A DNA stretch of 64,000 nt from contig CALUYT010000021.1 of NCBI GenBank assembly GCA_944325085.1, positions 1 through 64,000 of the forward strand, given 5' to 3'. This document shows positions 34,699-44,538 of the stretch, piece after piece. The number at the start of each line of letters is the position of its first letter. Position 1 is the first letter of the stretch. This DNA is from Candidatus Gastranaerophilales bacterium. GTDB lineage: Bacteria > Cyanobacteriota > Vampirovibrionia > Gastranaerophilales > Gastranaerophilaceae. The notes beneath the pieces were generated by a model. The model did no database searches, was not told the DNA's origin, and saw nothing but the letters and a program-made list of their open reading frames with translations. The position numbers and the translations under genes are program-made.

Positions 34699-35236
34699 AC
34701 AAAAAATATTATTACACGCATGTTGCGGTATATGTTCAGGTTATCCCATATCTTTATTAAAGGATATGGGATATTCTGTTATTGTATATTTTTACAATCC
34801 AAATATTTATCCTGAAGAAGAATACCAAAAGCGATTAGATGCCGAAAAAACTCTTTGTAATTATTATAATTGTGAACTAATCATAGGAGAATATAATCCG
34901 GAAATATATTATAACTACGTACAAGGATACGAACAAGAACCTGAAAAAGGTGCCCGATGTGATAAATGTTTTGAACTTAGATTAAGAGAAACAGCTAAAT
35001 TAGCTCAAAACATGAATATAACTACCTTTACAACATCAATGGTTATTAGCCCTCATAAAAACTATGAAAAGTTAACAAATATTGGTGAACAAATCGCAAA
35101 AGAATACGGATTAACTTACCTATCAACTAATTTTAGAAAACAAGATGGATTTTTAAAGACTAATAATATATCTAAAGCTCTAAATTTATATCGACAAAAT
35201 TATTGTGGTTGTAAATTTGCAATAAAAAAATCATAA
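34667..35236 (+). CDS. queH: epoxyqueuosine reductase QueH
   Basis: Last step of queuosine tRNA modification, the non-cobalamin alternative to QueG. The 189-aa product carries the family cysteines LLHACCGICSGY, ARCDKCFELRL and YCGCKFA, plus TTSMVISPHKN. A TTG two codons earlier (34661) is possible; the ATG at 34667 is preferred. The start lies 32 bases inside the VKOR-DsbA gene, so translation is probably coupled. Reduction by low-potential FeS chemistry fits an anaerobe. Confidence 0.93.
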   Translation: MVENQNINCSKQKILLHACCGICSGYPISLLKDMGYSVIVYFYNPNIYPEEEYQKRLDAEKTLCNYYNCELIIGEYNPEIYYNYVQGYEQEPEKGARCDKCFELRLRETAKLAQNMNITTFTTSMVISPHKNYEKLTNIGEQIAKEYGLTYLSTNFRKQDGFLKTNNISKALNLYRQNYCGCKFAIKKS

Positions 35237-35335
35237 TATCATCCGTTTGTATTATGACGTTATAAATATAATGTCATATAATAATTTTGACAAAGAAGAT
35301 ATTTTTATTAAAAAGGATACTAAAGAGGAAGAGAA

Positions 35336-36565
35336 ATGAAGAACAAAATTAGCTTATTATTAGCAATGGTAATGGTATTAAATATTACATCTTCATCAGC
35401 ATTTGCTATCAATTTGATGAAGAGCTATAATCTGTATGATGATACACATCCTAATGAAAGTTCTTCAGCAGCAGCTCCGACAGCGAGCTTAGATTATTCT
35501 GCAAACAGCAAGAGTAGCGAAAGCATGAGCAGTAATGGATCTGAAATACCTCCAGAAAAAACCAGAAACGAGATATTAAGAGATTCATCAAGAAATGTTT
35601 ATTCAAACCAAGAAACAACTCCTGCATGGGAAATTGGACCTTCTTATTACCCAGAACCTTCTTTAGATAGTATCATTGAAAAATATCGCAAAAGTGATTT
35701 TGCAGGATGCTTACAAGAATGTATATCATATGTAAGACAAAATCCATATGATACATTAGGATTTTATTATCTTGCAATGAGCTACACTAAAGTTAATGAC
35801 AAAGACAATGCTATACGTGCATATGAAAAAGTTATATCATTAAATGATAATCCAATGATTGTTAAATATGCAACAAATGGTAGAAATTGTATTATGGGTA
35901 ATGATAACGAAAAATGTTATCCAAATGTAAACGAACCTGAATTAATTTACCCATATGCAAATGTAGTTAATACAAATTTAACACCTGTTGATCCACAAAC
36001 ACTGATTGATAGAAATCTTGTTAAGTTAAGAGAAAAATTATCTCCTCAAGTTGTTGAATCAGAAGAAAACAGCAATGTAAAAGGAAAAGAAGAAAAAGAT
36101 AAAGTTGTACTACCATTTGGTCAACAAGATGACAAACTTGATAAATTTATTAATGCACCATATGGAAATGGTTTATCTCCAGAATTGAATAAAGAATACA
36201 AACAATTACAATTGAGAAAAATCCAAGGTACAATCAATAACGGAGAAGATTCTGTTGAAAAAGAAAATAGAGATTTGAAATACATAAAGAAATTTGATAA
36301 CCAAAAATCAGATTTAGGTACTGATAAATTAGCATATGATAATTCATCTAGTGAATGGGAAAAAATAACAAAAGATCCTGAATTCATTAAACAAAAACAA
36401 GAAATAGATGAATTGAATATGTTATTAGGTAATGATAAAACCAACAATAAAGATAATATGATGGATATGCTTCCTTATATGAGCGAATCTGGCAATAAAA
36501 ATTTATCACCAGAAGTAATACAAGCTATGATGATGAAATCAATGATGAGTGATTTTACTCTGTAA
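35336..36565 (+). CDS. secreted TPR-containing protein
   Basis: A 409-aa exported protein. A signal peptide (MKNKISLLLAMVMVLNITS..AFA) occupies ~24 residues. A serine-rich disordered linker follows, then a short TPR region (residues ~115-185: FYYLAMSYTKVNDKDNAIRAYEK), then a long charged disordered tail ending MMMKSMMSDFTL. AGAGGAAGAG precedes the ATG. Function unknown; probably an envelope scaffold. The 18-base gap to the next TPR gene suggests an operon. Confidence 0.65.
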   Translation: MKNKISLLLAMVMVLNITSSSAFAINLMKSYNLYDDTHPNESSSAAAPTASLDYSANSKSSESMSSNGSEIPPEKTRNEILRDSSRNVYSNQETTPAWEIGPSYYPEPSLDSIIEKYRKSDFAGCLQECISYVRQNPYDTLGFYYLAMSYTKVNDKDNAIRAYEKVISLNDNPMIVKYATNGRNCIMGNDNEKCYPNVNEPELIYPYANVVNTNLTPVDPQTLIDRNLVKLREKLSPQVVESEENSNVKGKEEKDKVVLPFGQQDDKLDKFINAPYGNGLSPELNKEYKQLQLRKIQGTINNGEDSVEKENRDLKYIKKFDNQKSDLGTDKLAYDNSSSEWEKITKDPEFIKQKQEIDELNMLLGNDKTNNKDNMMDMLPYMSESGNKNLSPEVIQAMMMKSMMSDFTL

Positions 36566-36582
36566 AATAACTGGAAATATCT

Positions 36583-37188
36583 ATGGTCAGCAAATATGCT
36601 CAAATAAAAAATGATTTTTTGTCAGGCAAAATAAAAGGTTGCAGGGCATATTTTGAAGACAATGGATATTTTATCGAAGCAGCATATAGTTGTATTATTT
36701 TAGATAAATTAGACAAAGCTGAAGAACTCTTTTTAAAAACAAAAGATATAGACATACGCGCCAATTGGGGTTTATTTCTCTTGCAAATGATAAAAGGAGA
36801 TATCAAATCATTTCCTACATATTTTCAAATTAGAAATTTCTTAGAATTGGATTTAAATATTTTAATTCTATATTGCAAAGGCAATTACATAGAAAAAATA
36901 ATAAAATACGCAGATTTTATGGCATATTACAACCCCGAATGTTACAAATTCATCGGGAGAGTATTTTGGGCAAATAATTTAATATCTGCAGCTAAATTTT
37001 TTTTAAGACGTGCTAAAGACAAATTTTATCAAGATCCTGAATTACATTATTTACTTGCATATATTTTTTATAATGAAAAAGATATAGAACATTGCAAAAA
37101 AGCACTAAATACGTGTTTAGAAATATTACCGGAATATAATCCAGCTAAAAAATTATTACAACAAATAACCAATCAACAAACTACATAA
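36583..37188 (+). CDS. TPR-like protein
   Basis: A 201-aa helical protein with repeated TPR-like pairs (SCIILDKLDKAEELFLKTK, SAAKFFLRRAKDKF, HYLLAYIFYNEKDIEHCKKAL). No signal peptide or membrane span. It follows the secreted TPR gene closely and is probably co-transcribed. Partner unknown. Confidence 0.6.
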   Translation: MVSKYAQIKNDFLSGKIKGCRAYFEDNGYFIEAAYSCIILDKLDKAEELFLKTKDIDIRANWGLFLLQMIKGDIKSFPTYFQIRNFLELDLNILILYCKGNYIEKIIKYADFMAYYNPECYKFIGRVFWANNLISAAKFFLRRAKDKFYQDPELHYLLAYIFYNEKDIEHCKKALNTCLEILPEYNPAKKLLQQITNQQTT

Positions 37189-37242
37189 TAACATATTTAT
37201 TATACCTGTCCCAAAAATATTACATACTGTGTCTTTTATTAT

Positions 37243-37271
37243 TTTACATCTGGGTTCTTTTGTAATAAAAT
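37243..37271 (+). promoter_or_regulatory. promoter of pheT
   Basis: TTTACA (37243-37248), 17-base spacer, TAAAAT (37266-37271); about 42 bases before the ATG, followed by a GAGGGAA ribosome site. pheT is thus transcribed without pheS. Confidence 0.45.
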
Positions 37272-37313
37272 ATAGGCACAGATTATAAATTAAGATTATG
37301 AGGGAAATAATAA

Positions 37314-39794
37314 ATGCAAGTATCTTTAAACTGGTTAAATGAATTCGTTGATTTATCAAATATTGAAACATCTCAAATTGCTCATGAGTTGACAATGAGT
37401 GGTTTGGAAGTTGAAGGTGTTGAAGATGTTAAACCAATGTTTACAAATATACAAACCGTTAAAATCGAAAAAATAGACGCACATCCAAATTCAGAAAAAT
37501 TACACTTGGTAACAGTAAACACAGCTAACGGTTTAAAAACTGTAGTATGTGGAGCTCAAAATATTCAAGAAGGACAAATTGTTCCATATGCAAGCGTTGG
37601 TTCTCAAGTTTTAGATAGAAAAACAGGAGAAATGTTTACTCTTACTCCTGCTGTTATCAGAGGCGTTGAATCTCAAGGTATGCTTTGCTCTGCTGATGAG
37701 TTAGGAGTTTCTGAAAGAGGATATCAAGAAGAAGATGGCATTTTAATTTTAAACAGAATTTTCCCTGATGTTAAAATTGGTCAAGATGTTAAAGATGTTC
37801 TTGGATTTGAAAAAGATACAGTATTAGAAGTTGCTCCAACTGCAAATAGAGGAGACCAAATGTCTGTTATCGGTGTTGCCAGAGAATTAAGTTCTCTATT
37901 TAATACACCTTTAAAATATAACCAAATTGAATGCACAAAAGACTTATCGACAGATAAATTCAAAGTTGAAATTAAAGATAAAGATGTATGCAAATATTAT
38001 TCAATAGCAATACTTAAAAATATAAAAATAAAACCATCTCCAGATTGGATGCAAAAAAGATTAATTGCATCCGGAGTTAGAGCAATAAACAATGTTGTAG
38101 ATATTACAAATTATGTAATGCTTGAATATGGTTGTCCACTACACGCATTTGACTATGACAAATTAAATGGTTATTTGTGTGTTAGAAGAGCTACAGAAGG
38201 TGAAAAACTAGTAACCTTAGACGGAGTTGAAAGAACCTTAACTACAGATTCTGTACTTATTGCAACAGAAAAAGAAGGTGTATGTCTAGGTGGCGTATTT
38301 GGTGGATAAAATTCTGAAATTGATGATAATACAAAATCTATTGCACTAGAAGCCGCATACTTTACACCTGCAACAAACAGAAAATCAGCAAGAAGCGCAG
38401 GCTATAGAAGCGAAGCAAGCGCAAGATTTGAAAGAGGTATTGATATTGAAGCTGTTAAGCCGGCTTTAATGAGAGCTATGCAATTACTTGTTGAATATGC
38501 TGATGCTGAAGTAGAAGGACTTGTAGAAGATGGTGAAAATAAACTTGAACCAATTGAAATAACTCTTAGATATAATCAAATTAAACGTATTTTAGGCTGT
38601 GAAATATCTCCTGAAAGATGTATTAATATACTAGAAAATTTAGGATTTAAAAAATTAGGCGGTAATGAAGCTGCAGCAAAATTTTTAGTTCCAAGCTTCA
38701 GAGCATATGATGTAACAAGAGAAATTGATTTAATTGAAGAAATTGCAAGAATCAATGGTTACGATAAAATTGCACCTACATTACCAAACAAATCTCAAAC
38801 ACCTACAATAACTTTAGCAGAAAAAGTTATCAAAAAAGTTCATGAATCAATGCTTTCTGCTGGTTTAAATGAAATACAAACAAGTTCACTTATTGGAAAA
38901 CCATTATTAGACAAATTCAAAATCCCATATGATGATATTAATGCTGTAAAAGTTGCAAATGCAGCAAGTGAAGACTATTCAATGTTACGTCAGACTCTTG
39001 CAGCAAGCGTTTTGAGCTGTATGAAATACAACTTTGATAACGGTCAAAAGAATTTCTGGGCTTACGAAATAGGAAGAACTTATTTAAAAGTAGCAGAAGC
39101 TGACGAAAAATCTTCAGGAGTAAAAGAAACTCTTGTACTTGAAGGTATATTAACCGGCGAAGTTCAAAATTCAAAATGGCAAATAAAAACAAATACAGAC
39201 TTCTTCACTGTAAAAGGTATTGTTGAAAGCTTATTTAATGAATTAGATGTAACAAGAAGAATTAAAATTGTGCCTATACAAGAAACAGAACTTGCTCAGA
39301 CACATAAAATCTTCCATCCATATAAAACCGCAGTAATACTATTACTAGGCAAAAAACCTCAACCTATAGGATATTTTGGACAGTTACATCCAACACTACA
39401 AGATAAACTAAAACTTAACCAAGATGCCTTTTTATTCAAAGTTGATTTGGATCAAATAATCTCTGCAGTAAAAGAATCTGTTCCAAGATTCAAACACCTT
39501 CCACAATATCCGGAAGTAAGAAGAGACTTGGCATTTATAATCAATGATAATGTATCTTCTGAAGAAATACAACGAGTTATAAAAGGAGCAGTTAAACAAA
39601 ATATTTATAAAGGTTCTGAAATCTTTGATGTTTACCAAGGTGAACATGTTGAAGAAGGTTTCAAAAGTGTTGCTTTCAGAATCAAAATGCAAGATGAAAA
39701 TGCAACCTTAACTGATGAAATTATTGATCAACAAATGACATCAGTAAGAGAAAAATTACAAAAAACTTATGCTCAAATTACATTCAGGGAGTAA
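37314..39794 (+). pseudogene. pheT: phenylalanyl-tRNA synthetase beta chain, interrupted by in-frame TAA
   Basis: The beta subunit of PheRS, essential for charging tRNA(Phe). The frame is continuous over 827 codons except for TAA at codon 332 (38307-38309). N-terminal part: OB/EMAP-type tRNA-binding domain (VVCGAQNIQEGQIVPYAS), B3/B4 editing region and RGDQMSVIGVARELSS. After the stop, the frame goes on with NSEIDDNTKSIALEAAYF, SARFERGID and the full C-terminal catalytic-like and anticodon-binding domains. The stop replaces the variable residue after GG in the family motif GG-x-x-S-E/G-x. One base change (for example GAA to TAA) explains it. It could be a sequencing error, a strain mutation or readthrough. 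pheS is not in the window. Confidence 0.9.
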
Positions 39795-39799
39795 TTTTT

Positions 39800-40462
39800 A
39801 TGAAAAAAATATTATTATTCTTGATAATAACTTTTGTAAGTTATATTGGAATTGGATTTAATACAAGAATTTATGCTAAAGACGTAATTCCTAAAACTCC
39901 AAGTAAAAATGTCACAACAATTGGTTTATATCAAGTTGGTAATGATATAACTATTTACAAAGAACCTGATGAAAATTCACAAATCTTATATCGTGTAAGA
40001 TGGAATAACAAAAATGAATTTTTCCCTGAAAATATAGGATTTGATAAATTTTTTGTAGTATTTATACAAGATAAATCTTTAGCATTGGTTAATGCAACCG
40101 ATTATACTGAAGACTGGGTTGAAATAGTATATGACAATTCAACAGGCGCAACAGGTTGGATAAAAAAAGATGATCCATACAAATTTATGACTTGGATTAA
40201 TTTTTATAACACCTATGGTAAAAAATACGGACTGGTTTTGTTAGTCGGTAGCCCTGAATCTTGTAAAAGTATAAAATCTTCAACAGAAGATACAGCAAGA
40301 AATATATCAGAAATGAATTACCCTCAAAAAATAAAACTAAATGTGATACGAGGAAACTGGGCATTAGTTAGTGTAATGGATCTTGATAGAACTCCAAAAA
40401 CAGGATATATAAGATGGCGTTCTGATGATGGTATTAGATACTTTTTCCCAGATATTAAATAA
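39800..40462 (+). CDS. exported protein with SH3-like domains
   Basis: A 220-aa protein with a signal peptide (MKKILLFLIITFVSYIGIGF..IYA). The mature part is beta-rich: GLYQVGNDITIYKEPDENS resembles a bacterial SH3-like domain, and DWVEIVYDNSTGATGWIKKDDPYKF and NWALVSVMDLDRTPKTGYIRW look like further SH3-type strands. Likely a cell-envelope protein. Only 5 bases after pheT, so co-transcribed with it. Function unknown. Confidence 0.65.
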   Translation: MKKILLFLIITFVSYIGIGFNTRIYAKDVIPKTPSKNVTTIGLYQVGNDITIYKEPDENSQILYRVRWNNKNEFFPENIGFDKFFVVFIQDKSLALVNATDYTEDWVEIVYDNSTGATGWIKKDDPYKFMTWINFYNTYGKKYGLVLLVGSPESCKSIKSSTEDTARNISEMNYPQKIKLNVIRGNWALVSVMDLDRTPKTGYIRWRSDDGIRYFFPDIK

Positions 40463-40485
40463 ATAAATCAATAAATAAATTTACA

Positions 40486-40520
40486 TTAAAAAAACCTCTA
40501 ATTGTTATTAGAGGTTTTTT
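40486..40520 (+). terminator. intrinsic terminator after the SH3-like gene
   Basis: AAAAAACCTCTAAT/ATTAGAGGTTTTTT stem with a small TGTT loop; lies between convergent genes and can serve both. Confidence 0.88.
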
Positions 40521-40526
40521 ATGATT

Positions 40527-40874
40527 TTAAAAAGGTTTTGTTTGATTAAGTTTCAATCTTAAATCTCTAAATCTTGCAATATCTTCTTGTGTTTTACCAG
40601 AATCTTTAAATACAGCCTGAGTTGTTGGGTGAACCATTAAAACATAATCCATATGAATTTCTAAAAAATTATATCTTCTAGGTGATTGATTACCAACACG
40701 AGGATAAATTTCTGCATTTGTAACTGCTAAAAATCTACGTTCCTTATCATTTAAAAGGTCTGTTAATTCCCTATTAGTATTTGTGTATTTTGACACATGA
40801 ACAACACCTTTTATATCATGATCTGCTGTTAAAATAGTAACTTCTATAGGAACTGTATCTGTATGTTTTGCCAT
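40527..40874 (-). CDS. hypothetical small protein (DUF6812-like, tentative)
   Basis: A 115-aa cytosolic protein. VPIEVTILTADHDIKGVVHV, TNRELTDLLNDKERRFLAVTNAEI and EIHMDYVLMVHPTT give a compact beta-rich domain. The 'LTDLLND..RFLxVTNAEI' pattern reminds me of DUF6812-type proteins. GAGGGAA lies before the ATG. It stands alone, with the terminator shared with the convergent gene. Function unknown. Confidence 0.55.
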   Translation of the reverse strand: MAKHTDTVPIEVTILTADHDIKGVVHVSKYTNTNRELTDLLNDKERRFLAVTNAEIYPRVGNQSPRRYNFLEIHMDYVLMVHPTTQAVFKDSGKTQEDIARFRDLRLKLNQTKPF

Positions 40875-40938
40875 TTTTTATTCCCTCTATATCTTCTTAA
40901 GCCCTAGTATATTATATTTTAAAACAATTGTCCAGATG

Positions 40939-41814
40939 TTAAATTTTATCAATTTTCTTTCTAAATCTACCGCCATAAACTTCATGTACATCAACAATAG
41001 ACACAAAAGCCTTCGGATCAATTTCTTTGATAATTGCCAACATTTTAGGTAACTCTAATCTTGAAATTACACAATAAATCAAATCTTTATCCTGACCTGA
41101 ATAACCGCCAATACCTTTTAAATAAGTCACACTAATATCTAACTGTTCTATTAATGCATTTCCAATAAGTCCTGCTTCGTCACTAATAATTCTGACAGAT
41201 TTAGAACTATTCAAACCTTCCATAACAACATCTATAACTTTTGAAGCTATAAAATATGTCAAAATTGAATACATTGCATTTTCCCAGCCAAAGACTTTAC
41301 CTGCAACAAGATAAATAAATATATTTATCCCCATTATAAATTCACCGACAGAACATCCGAATTTTTTAGAAACTAAAAGGGATAAAATTTCTGTTCCATC
41401 TAATGAAGCTTCATTTTTTAAAATTAATCCGACACCTGTTCCTAAAATAATTCCACCAAACACAGTTGCCAAAAGTAAATCTCCTGTAACTTTATAATGA
41501 TGAAAAAAGTTCAAAGCTAATGCCAAAATAATACTGGCATATGCAGTTTTAAATACAAACATTTTCCCCATTTTTTTTAATGCAAATAAAATAAATGGAG
41601 CATTTAAAATAATAACCAACAAACCAAGATTAAATTTTGTCACATGGCTTATAATCATTGAAATACCAATAATTCCACCATCAATAACTTGATTAGGAAC
41701 CAAAAAAGCTTCCAATGCAAAAGCCGCAATAATAGCACCCAAAGTTACAAAAAACATATTTATTACAAACTTAAATATTGTTTCACCTTTTGAAACTTCA
41801 ACATTTGATACCAT
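40939..41814 (-). CDS. YitT family membrane protein
   Basis: A 291-aa protein with 5-6 N-terminal membrane helices (FVTLGAIIAAFALEAFLVPN, VIDGGIIGISMII, GIILGTGVGLILKNEASLDGTE in part) and a C-terminal cytosolic DUF2179 domain (VTYLKGIGGYSGQDKDLIYCV). This is the YitT architecture. The family function is not established. It follows cdaA with a one-base gap in the lysA-cdaA-yitT operon. Confidence 0.9.
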   Translation of the reverse strand: MVSNVEVSKGETIFKFVINMFFVTLGAIIAAFALEAFLVPNQVIDGGIIGISMIISHVTKFNLGLLVIILNAPFILFALKKMGKMFVFKTAYASIILALALNFFHHYKVTGDLLLATVFGGIILGTGVGLILKNEASLDGTEILSLLVSKKFGCSVGEFIMGINIFIYLVAGKVFGWENAMYSILTYFIASKVIDVVMEGLNSSKSVRIISDEAGLIGNALIEQLDISVTYLKGIGGYSGQDKDLIYCVISRLELPKMLAIIKEIDPKAFVSIVDVHEVYGGRFRKKIDKI

Positions 41815-41815
41815 T

Positions 41816-42718
41816 TTATTTATCCTTTTTGATAGTAATTAATTTTTCTAAATTAAAAATAGATTTCTTTTCTTGTTGTTCTGATTTTTTATAACCTAAA
41901 ATATTTTCTAAATCAGCTTTTAAAGTTGGAATATCATCATATTTTTTCAAAGCCCCGTCCAAAGTAATAGAAACATCACCTGTTTCTTCAGAAACGACAA
42001 GACAAGCAGCATTACTAGACTCAGTCATACCAATTGCAGCTCTATGACGAGTACCATACTTCCAACTCAATTTAGGATCATCTGTCAATGGAAGTAAAAC
42101 ACCTGCAGAAATAATTTTAGAACCACTTATTACAACTGCACCATCATGCAATGGAGTATTAACATGGAATATAGTTAATAACAACTCTGTTGAAACATCT
42201 GCATTCAACATTGTTCCAACATCATGATATGTATTACTTAAATCTTTTTGAAAAACAATTAACGCTCCTGTATGAGATTTTGAAAGATATTTTACGGCTT
42301 CAATAATTTCTTTTATAACATCAATTGATTTGTTAGATTCTTTTTTCTTATCATTTTCAAAAAGTCTTTTAAAGAAATCAACCTGACCTAAATAACCCAA
42401 AAATCTACGTAATTCCGGTTGGAAAATAACAATCAAACTCAAAGCAATCAAAGTTACAATAGATCTTAAAAATACACCCAAAATAGTTAAATCTACAGCA
42501 ACTAAAATTTCACTAAGTATCCACAAGAAAACAAGTACAAAAGCACCTTTTACAAACTTTTCTGAGTGGGTATTTTTAATAAATTTCTGATAAAAAACAA
42601 CAAGTATCGCAATAATAATACAAACTTCAAAAATATTTTTCCAACCAAAAGTATCTTTAATATAAAGATGCCAATTACCTATTAAATTTTGAAGTAGCAT
42701 TAAAATTTCGTCAATCAT
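41816..42718 (-). CDS. cdaA: diadenylate cyclase CdaA
   Basis: Membrane enzyme making the second messenger c-di-AMP from two ATP. The 300 aa have three N-terminal helices and a DisA-N catalytic domain with the DGA motif (TPLHDGAVVI) and RHR motif (GTRHRAAIGMTE), plus SVTLDG-like SITLDGALKKYD. c-di-AMP commonly controls potassium and wall homeostasis. Its start overlaps the lysA stop as ATGA, so expression is coupled to lysine/diaminopimelate metabolism. No CdaR regulator is adjacent. Confidence 0.95.
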   Translation of the reverse strand: MIDEILMLLQNLIGNWHLYIKDTFGWKNIFEVCIIIAILVVFYQKFIKNTHSEKFVKGAFVLVFLWILSEILVAVDLTILGVFLRSIVTLIALSLIVIFQPELRRFLGYLGQVDFFKRLFENDKKKESNKSIDVIKEIIEAVKYLSKSHTGALIVFQKDLSNTYHDVGTMLNADVSTELLLTIFHVNTPLHDGAVVISGSKIISAGVLLPLTDDPKLSWKYGTRHRAAIGMTESSNAACLVVSEETGDVSITLDGALKKYDDIPTLKADLENILGYKKSEQQEKKSIFNLEKLITIKKDK

Positions 42719-44046
42719 TTTTCTAACCTGCTTGGAATTTCATCGTGAGAAATTAAATCTTCAAGAGTCTCTCTATTGATAATAATATCAGATTGTGAAT
42801 TATTTACAAGTACCATAGCAGCTCTTGCAACCTTGTTATAATTAGAAGCCATTGAATAATTATAAGCTCCTGTATTATAAACACATAAAATATCACCTTC
42901 ATTTAATTGAGGCAAAGTAATATCTTTAATTAAAATATCACCTGATTCACAATATCTACCTGCAATAGTAACAGTTTCATTTTCTTGCGTATCTTTTTTA
43001 TTTGCAACTTGAGCAAAATATTCAGCTTGATACATACTTGGTCTAGGATTATCTGCCATACCGCCATCTACAGCAACATATTTTTTTCCATTAGGAACTT
43101 GTTTTGAACTGCCTATAGTGTATAAAGTAACACCTGATGTAGATATAATACTTCTGCCAGGTTCTATAAATAATGTTGGTGGTTCTATACCATATTTTTT
43201 AACCAACTCATGCAATTTATCACTTACCAAACTTCCTATTTCATATGTTGAAGGAGGCATATCTTTTTCGGTATATTTTACACCAAGACCGCCACCAATA
43301 TTTATTTCATCAAGTTTTAATCCAAATTTTTCATCTAATCTGACAATTTCTTTAATCAAAATTTCAATTTCATCAGGATAAATACTTGTTTCAAATATTT
43401 GAGAGCCAATATGAGCATGAAGTCCATGTAATTTGATATTTTTATATTCATTTAAAATTAATTCAACTGCTTCATCAATCTGAGTTAAATCAAAGCCAAA
43501 TTTTGAATCCAAATGTCCGGTTTGAATATATTCATGAGTATGACATTCAATTCCAGGAGTGATACGTAATAAAACATCAACTTGTTTATTTTTAGCTTTA
43601 GAAATTTCATTTAAAAGGGCCAGTTCAAAGAAATTATCAACAGAAATTCTGCCAACGCCCAAATCCAAAGCTAATTCAAGTTCATCATATGATTTATTAT
43701 TACCGTTAAACAAAACATGACTCATATCAACGCCTGCTTTATATACGGTATAAATTTCCCCACCGGAAACCGTATCAAAACCAAAGCCTTCACTATCTAA
43801 AATTCGAGCTATAGCACTTGTACAAAGAGCTTTTGATGCGTACATCATATGAGTTTTTGGATAATTCGCAAAAGCTTTTTTATAATCCTGACAAATTGTT
43901 CTTATAGTTTTTTCATCAATTACATATAATGGAGTCCCATATTTTTCTGCAAGACAAACCAAATCACATCCGCCAATTTCTAAATTTCCTTTTGAATTTA
44001 TATTTGTAGTTAGGGGTTTTAAATTTTGATTTGTACTGGATACCAT
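42715..44046 (-). CDS. lysA: diaminopimelate decarboxylase
   Basis: PLP enzyme converting meso-diaminopimelate to lysine. The 443 aa have the PLP-lysine motif MMYASKAL, GFGFDTVSGGEIY, LHAHIGSQIFE, INIGGGLGVKYTE, EPGRSII, and the C-terminal substrate motif RYCESGDIL. Family length is normal. It heads the operon with cdaA and yitT. Upstream is A/T-rich sequence without a clear attenuator. Confidence 0.95.
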   Translation of the reverse strand: MVSSTNQNLKPLTTNINSKGNLEIGGCDLVCLAEKYGTPLYVIDEKTIRTICQDYKKAFANYPKTHMMYASKALCTSAIARILDSEGFGFDTVSGGEIYTVYKAGVDMSHVLFNGNNKSYDELELALDLGVGRISVDNFFELALLNEISKAKNKQVDVLLRITPGIECHTHEYIQTGHLDSKFGFDLTQIDEAVELILNEYKNIKLHGLHAHIGSQIFETSIYPDEIEILIKEIVRLDEKFGLKLDEINIGGGLGVKYTEKDMPPSTYEIGSLVSDKLHELVKKYGIEPPTLFIEPGRSIISTSGVTLYTIGSSKQVPNGKKYVAVDGGMADNPRPSMYQAEYFAQVANKKDTQENETVTIAGRYCESGDILIKDITLPQLNEGDILCVYNTGAYNYSMASNYNKVARAAMVLVNNSQSDIIINRETLEDLISHDEIPSRLEK

Positions 44047-44121
44047 TATTACTCCTTTACTATATGAACCAATCTTATAATAACATATTTAACAAGGTTT
44101 TACATACTACAAATTTTGTAT

Positions 44122-44445
44122 TTAGTATGAAAAATATTTATCAAAATCAACATCATCAAAACTGCATAAAAGAAGAAATATTTCATCATCTTCATCCATT
44201 CTTTGAAAATTATATTCATTAAATTTCCAATATTTAGGATTTATACCTTTGACTCTTACTATATCCTTTTCTTTCAGAATATTTAATTTCTTTTTAACAA
44301 TTTCGACAGGAAGATTAACTAATTTTGCCAATTCAACAGCAGTGATTCCATCTTCTGAGGAACACTTTTCTGGGGTTAAAAACATTAATTCTAACCCTAC
44401 CGCTTTTAATGCCTTATCTTCGTCTTCTTGCGTATAAATATCCAT
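44122..44445 (-). CDS. winged-helix-like small protein
   Basis: A 107-aa acidic protein. Residues ~33-72 read as a helix-turn-helix/winged-helix (TAVELAKLVNLPVEIVKKKLNILKEK, then DIVRVKG). The remainder is acidic with FQRMDEDDEIFLLL. Possibly a DNA-binding or adaptor protein. The ribosome site is weak and the start codon is the best available. Target unknown. Confidence 0.55.
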   Translation of the reverse strand: MDIYTQEDEDKALKAVGLELMFLTPEKCSSEDGITAVELAKLVNLPVEIVKKKLNILKEKDIVRVKGINPKYWKFNEYNFQRMDEDDEIFLLLCSFDDVDFDKYFSY

Positions 44446-44498
44446 AGTATCATGATAACTTAAACATATAATTAGGATATCCTTTATTTATAGGACAT

Positions 44499-44526
44499 AA
44501 AAAAAGCCGTTATAACGGCTTTTTAA
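44499..44526 (-). terminator. intrinsic terminator of the fixC-fixX-RWYD operon
   Basis: AAAAAGCCGTTA/TAACGGCTTTTT near-perfect palindrome with T run on either side, 12 bases past the RWYD gene stop. Confidence 0.85.
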
Positions 44527-44538
44527 TTATATGAAAAT

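Noticed and set aside
37228-37282. T-box or attenuator before pheT
   Set aside because: CTGTG/CACAG pairing exists, but there is no T-box sequence and no terminator; the segment reads better as a promoter.
38307-38309. Programmed frameshift or selenocysteine in pheT
   Set aside because: The frame does not change across the stop and the codon is TAA, not TGA; other genes in the window end normally with TAA, so a code change is unlikely too.
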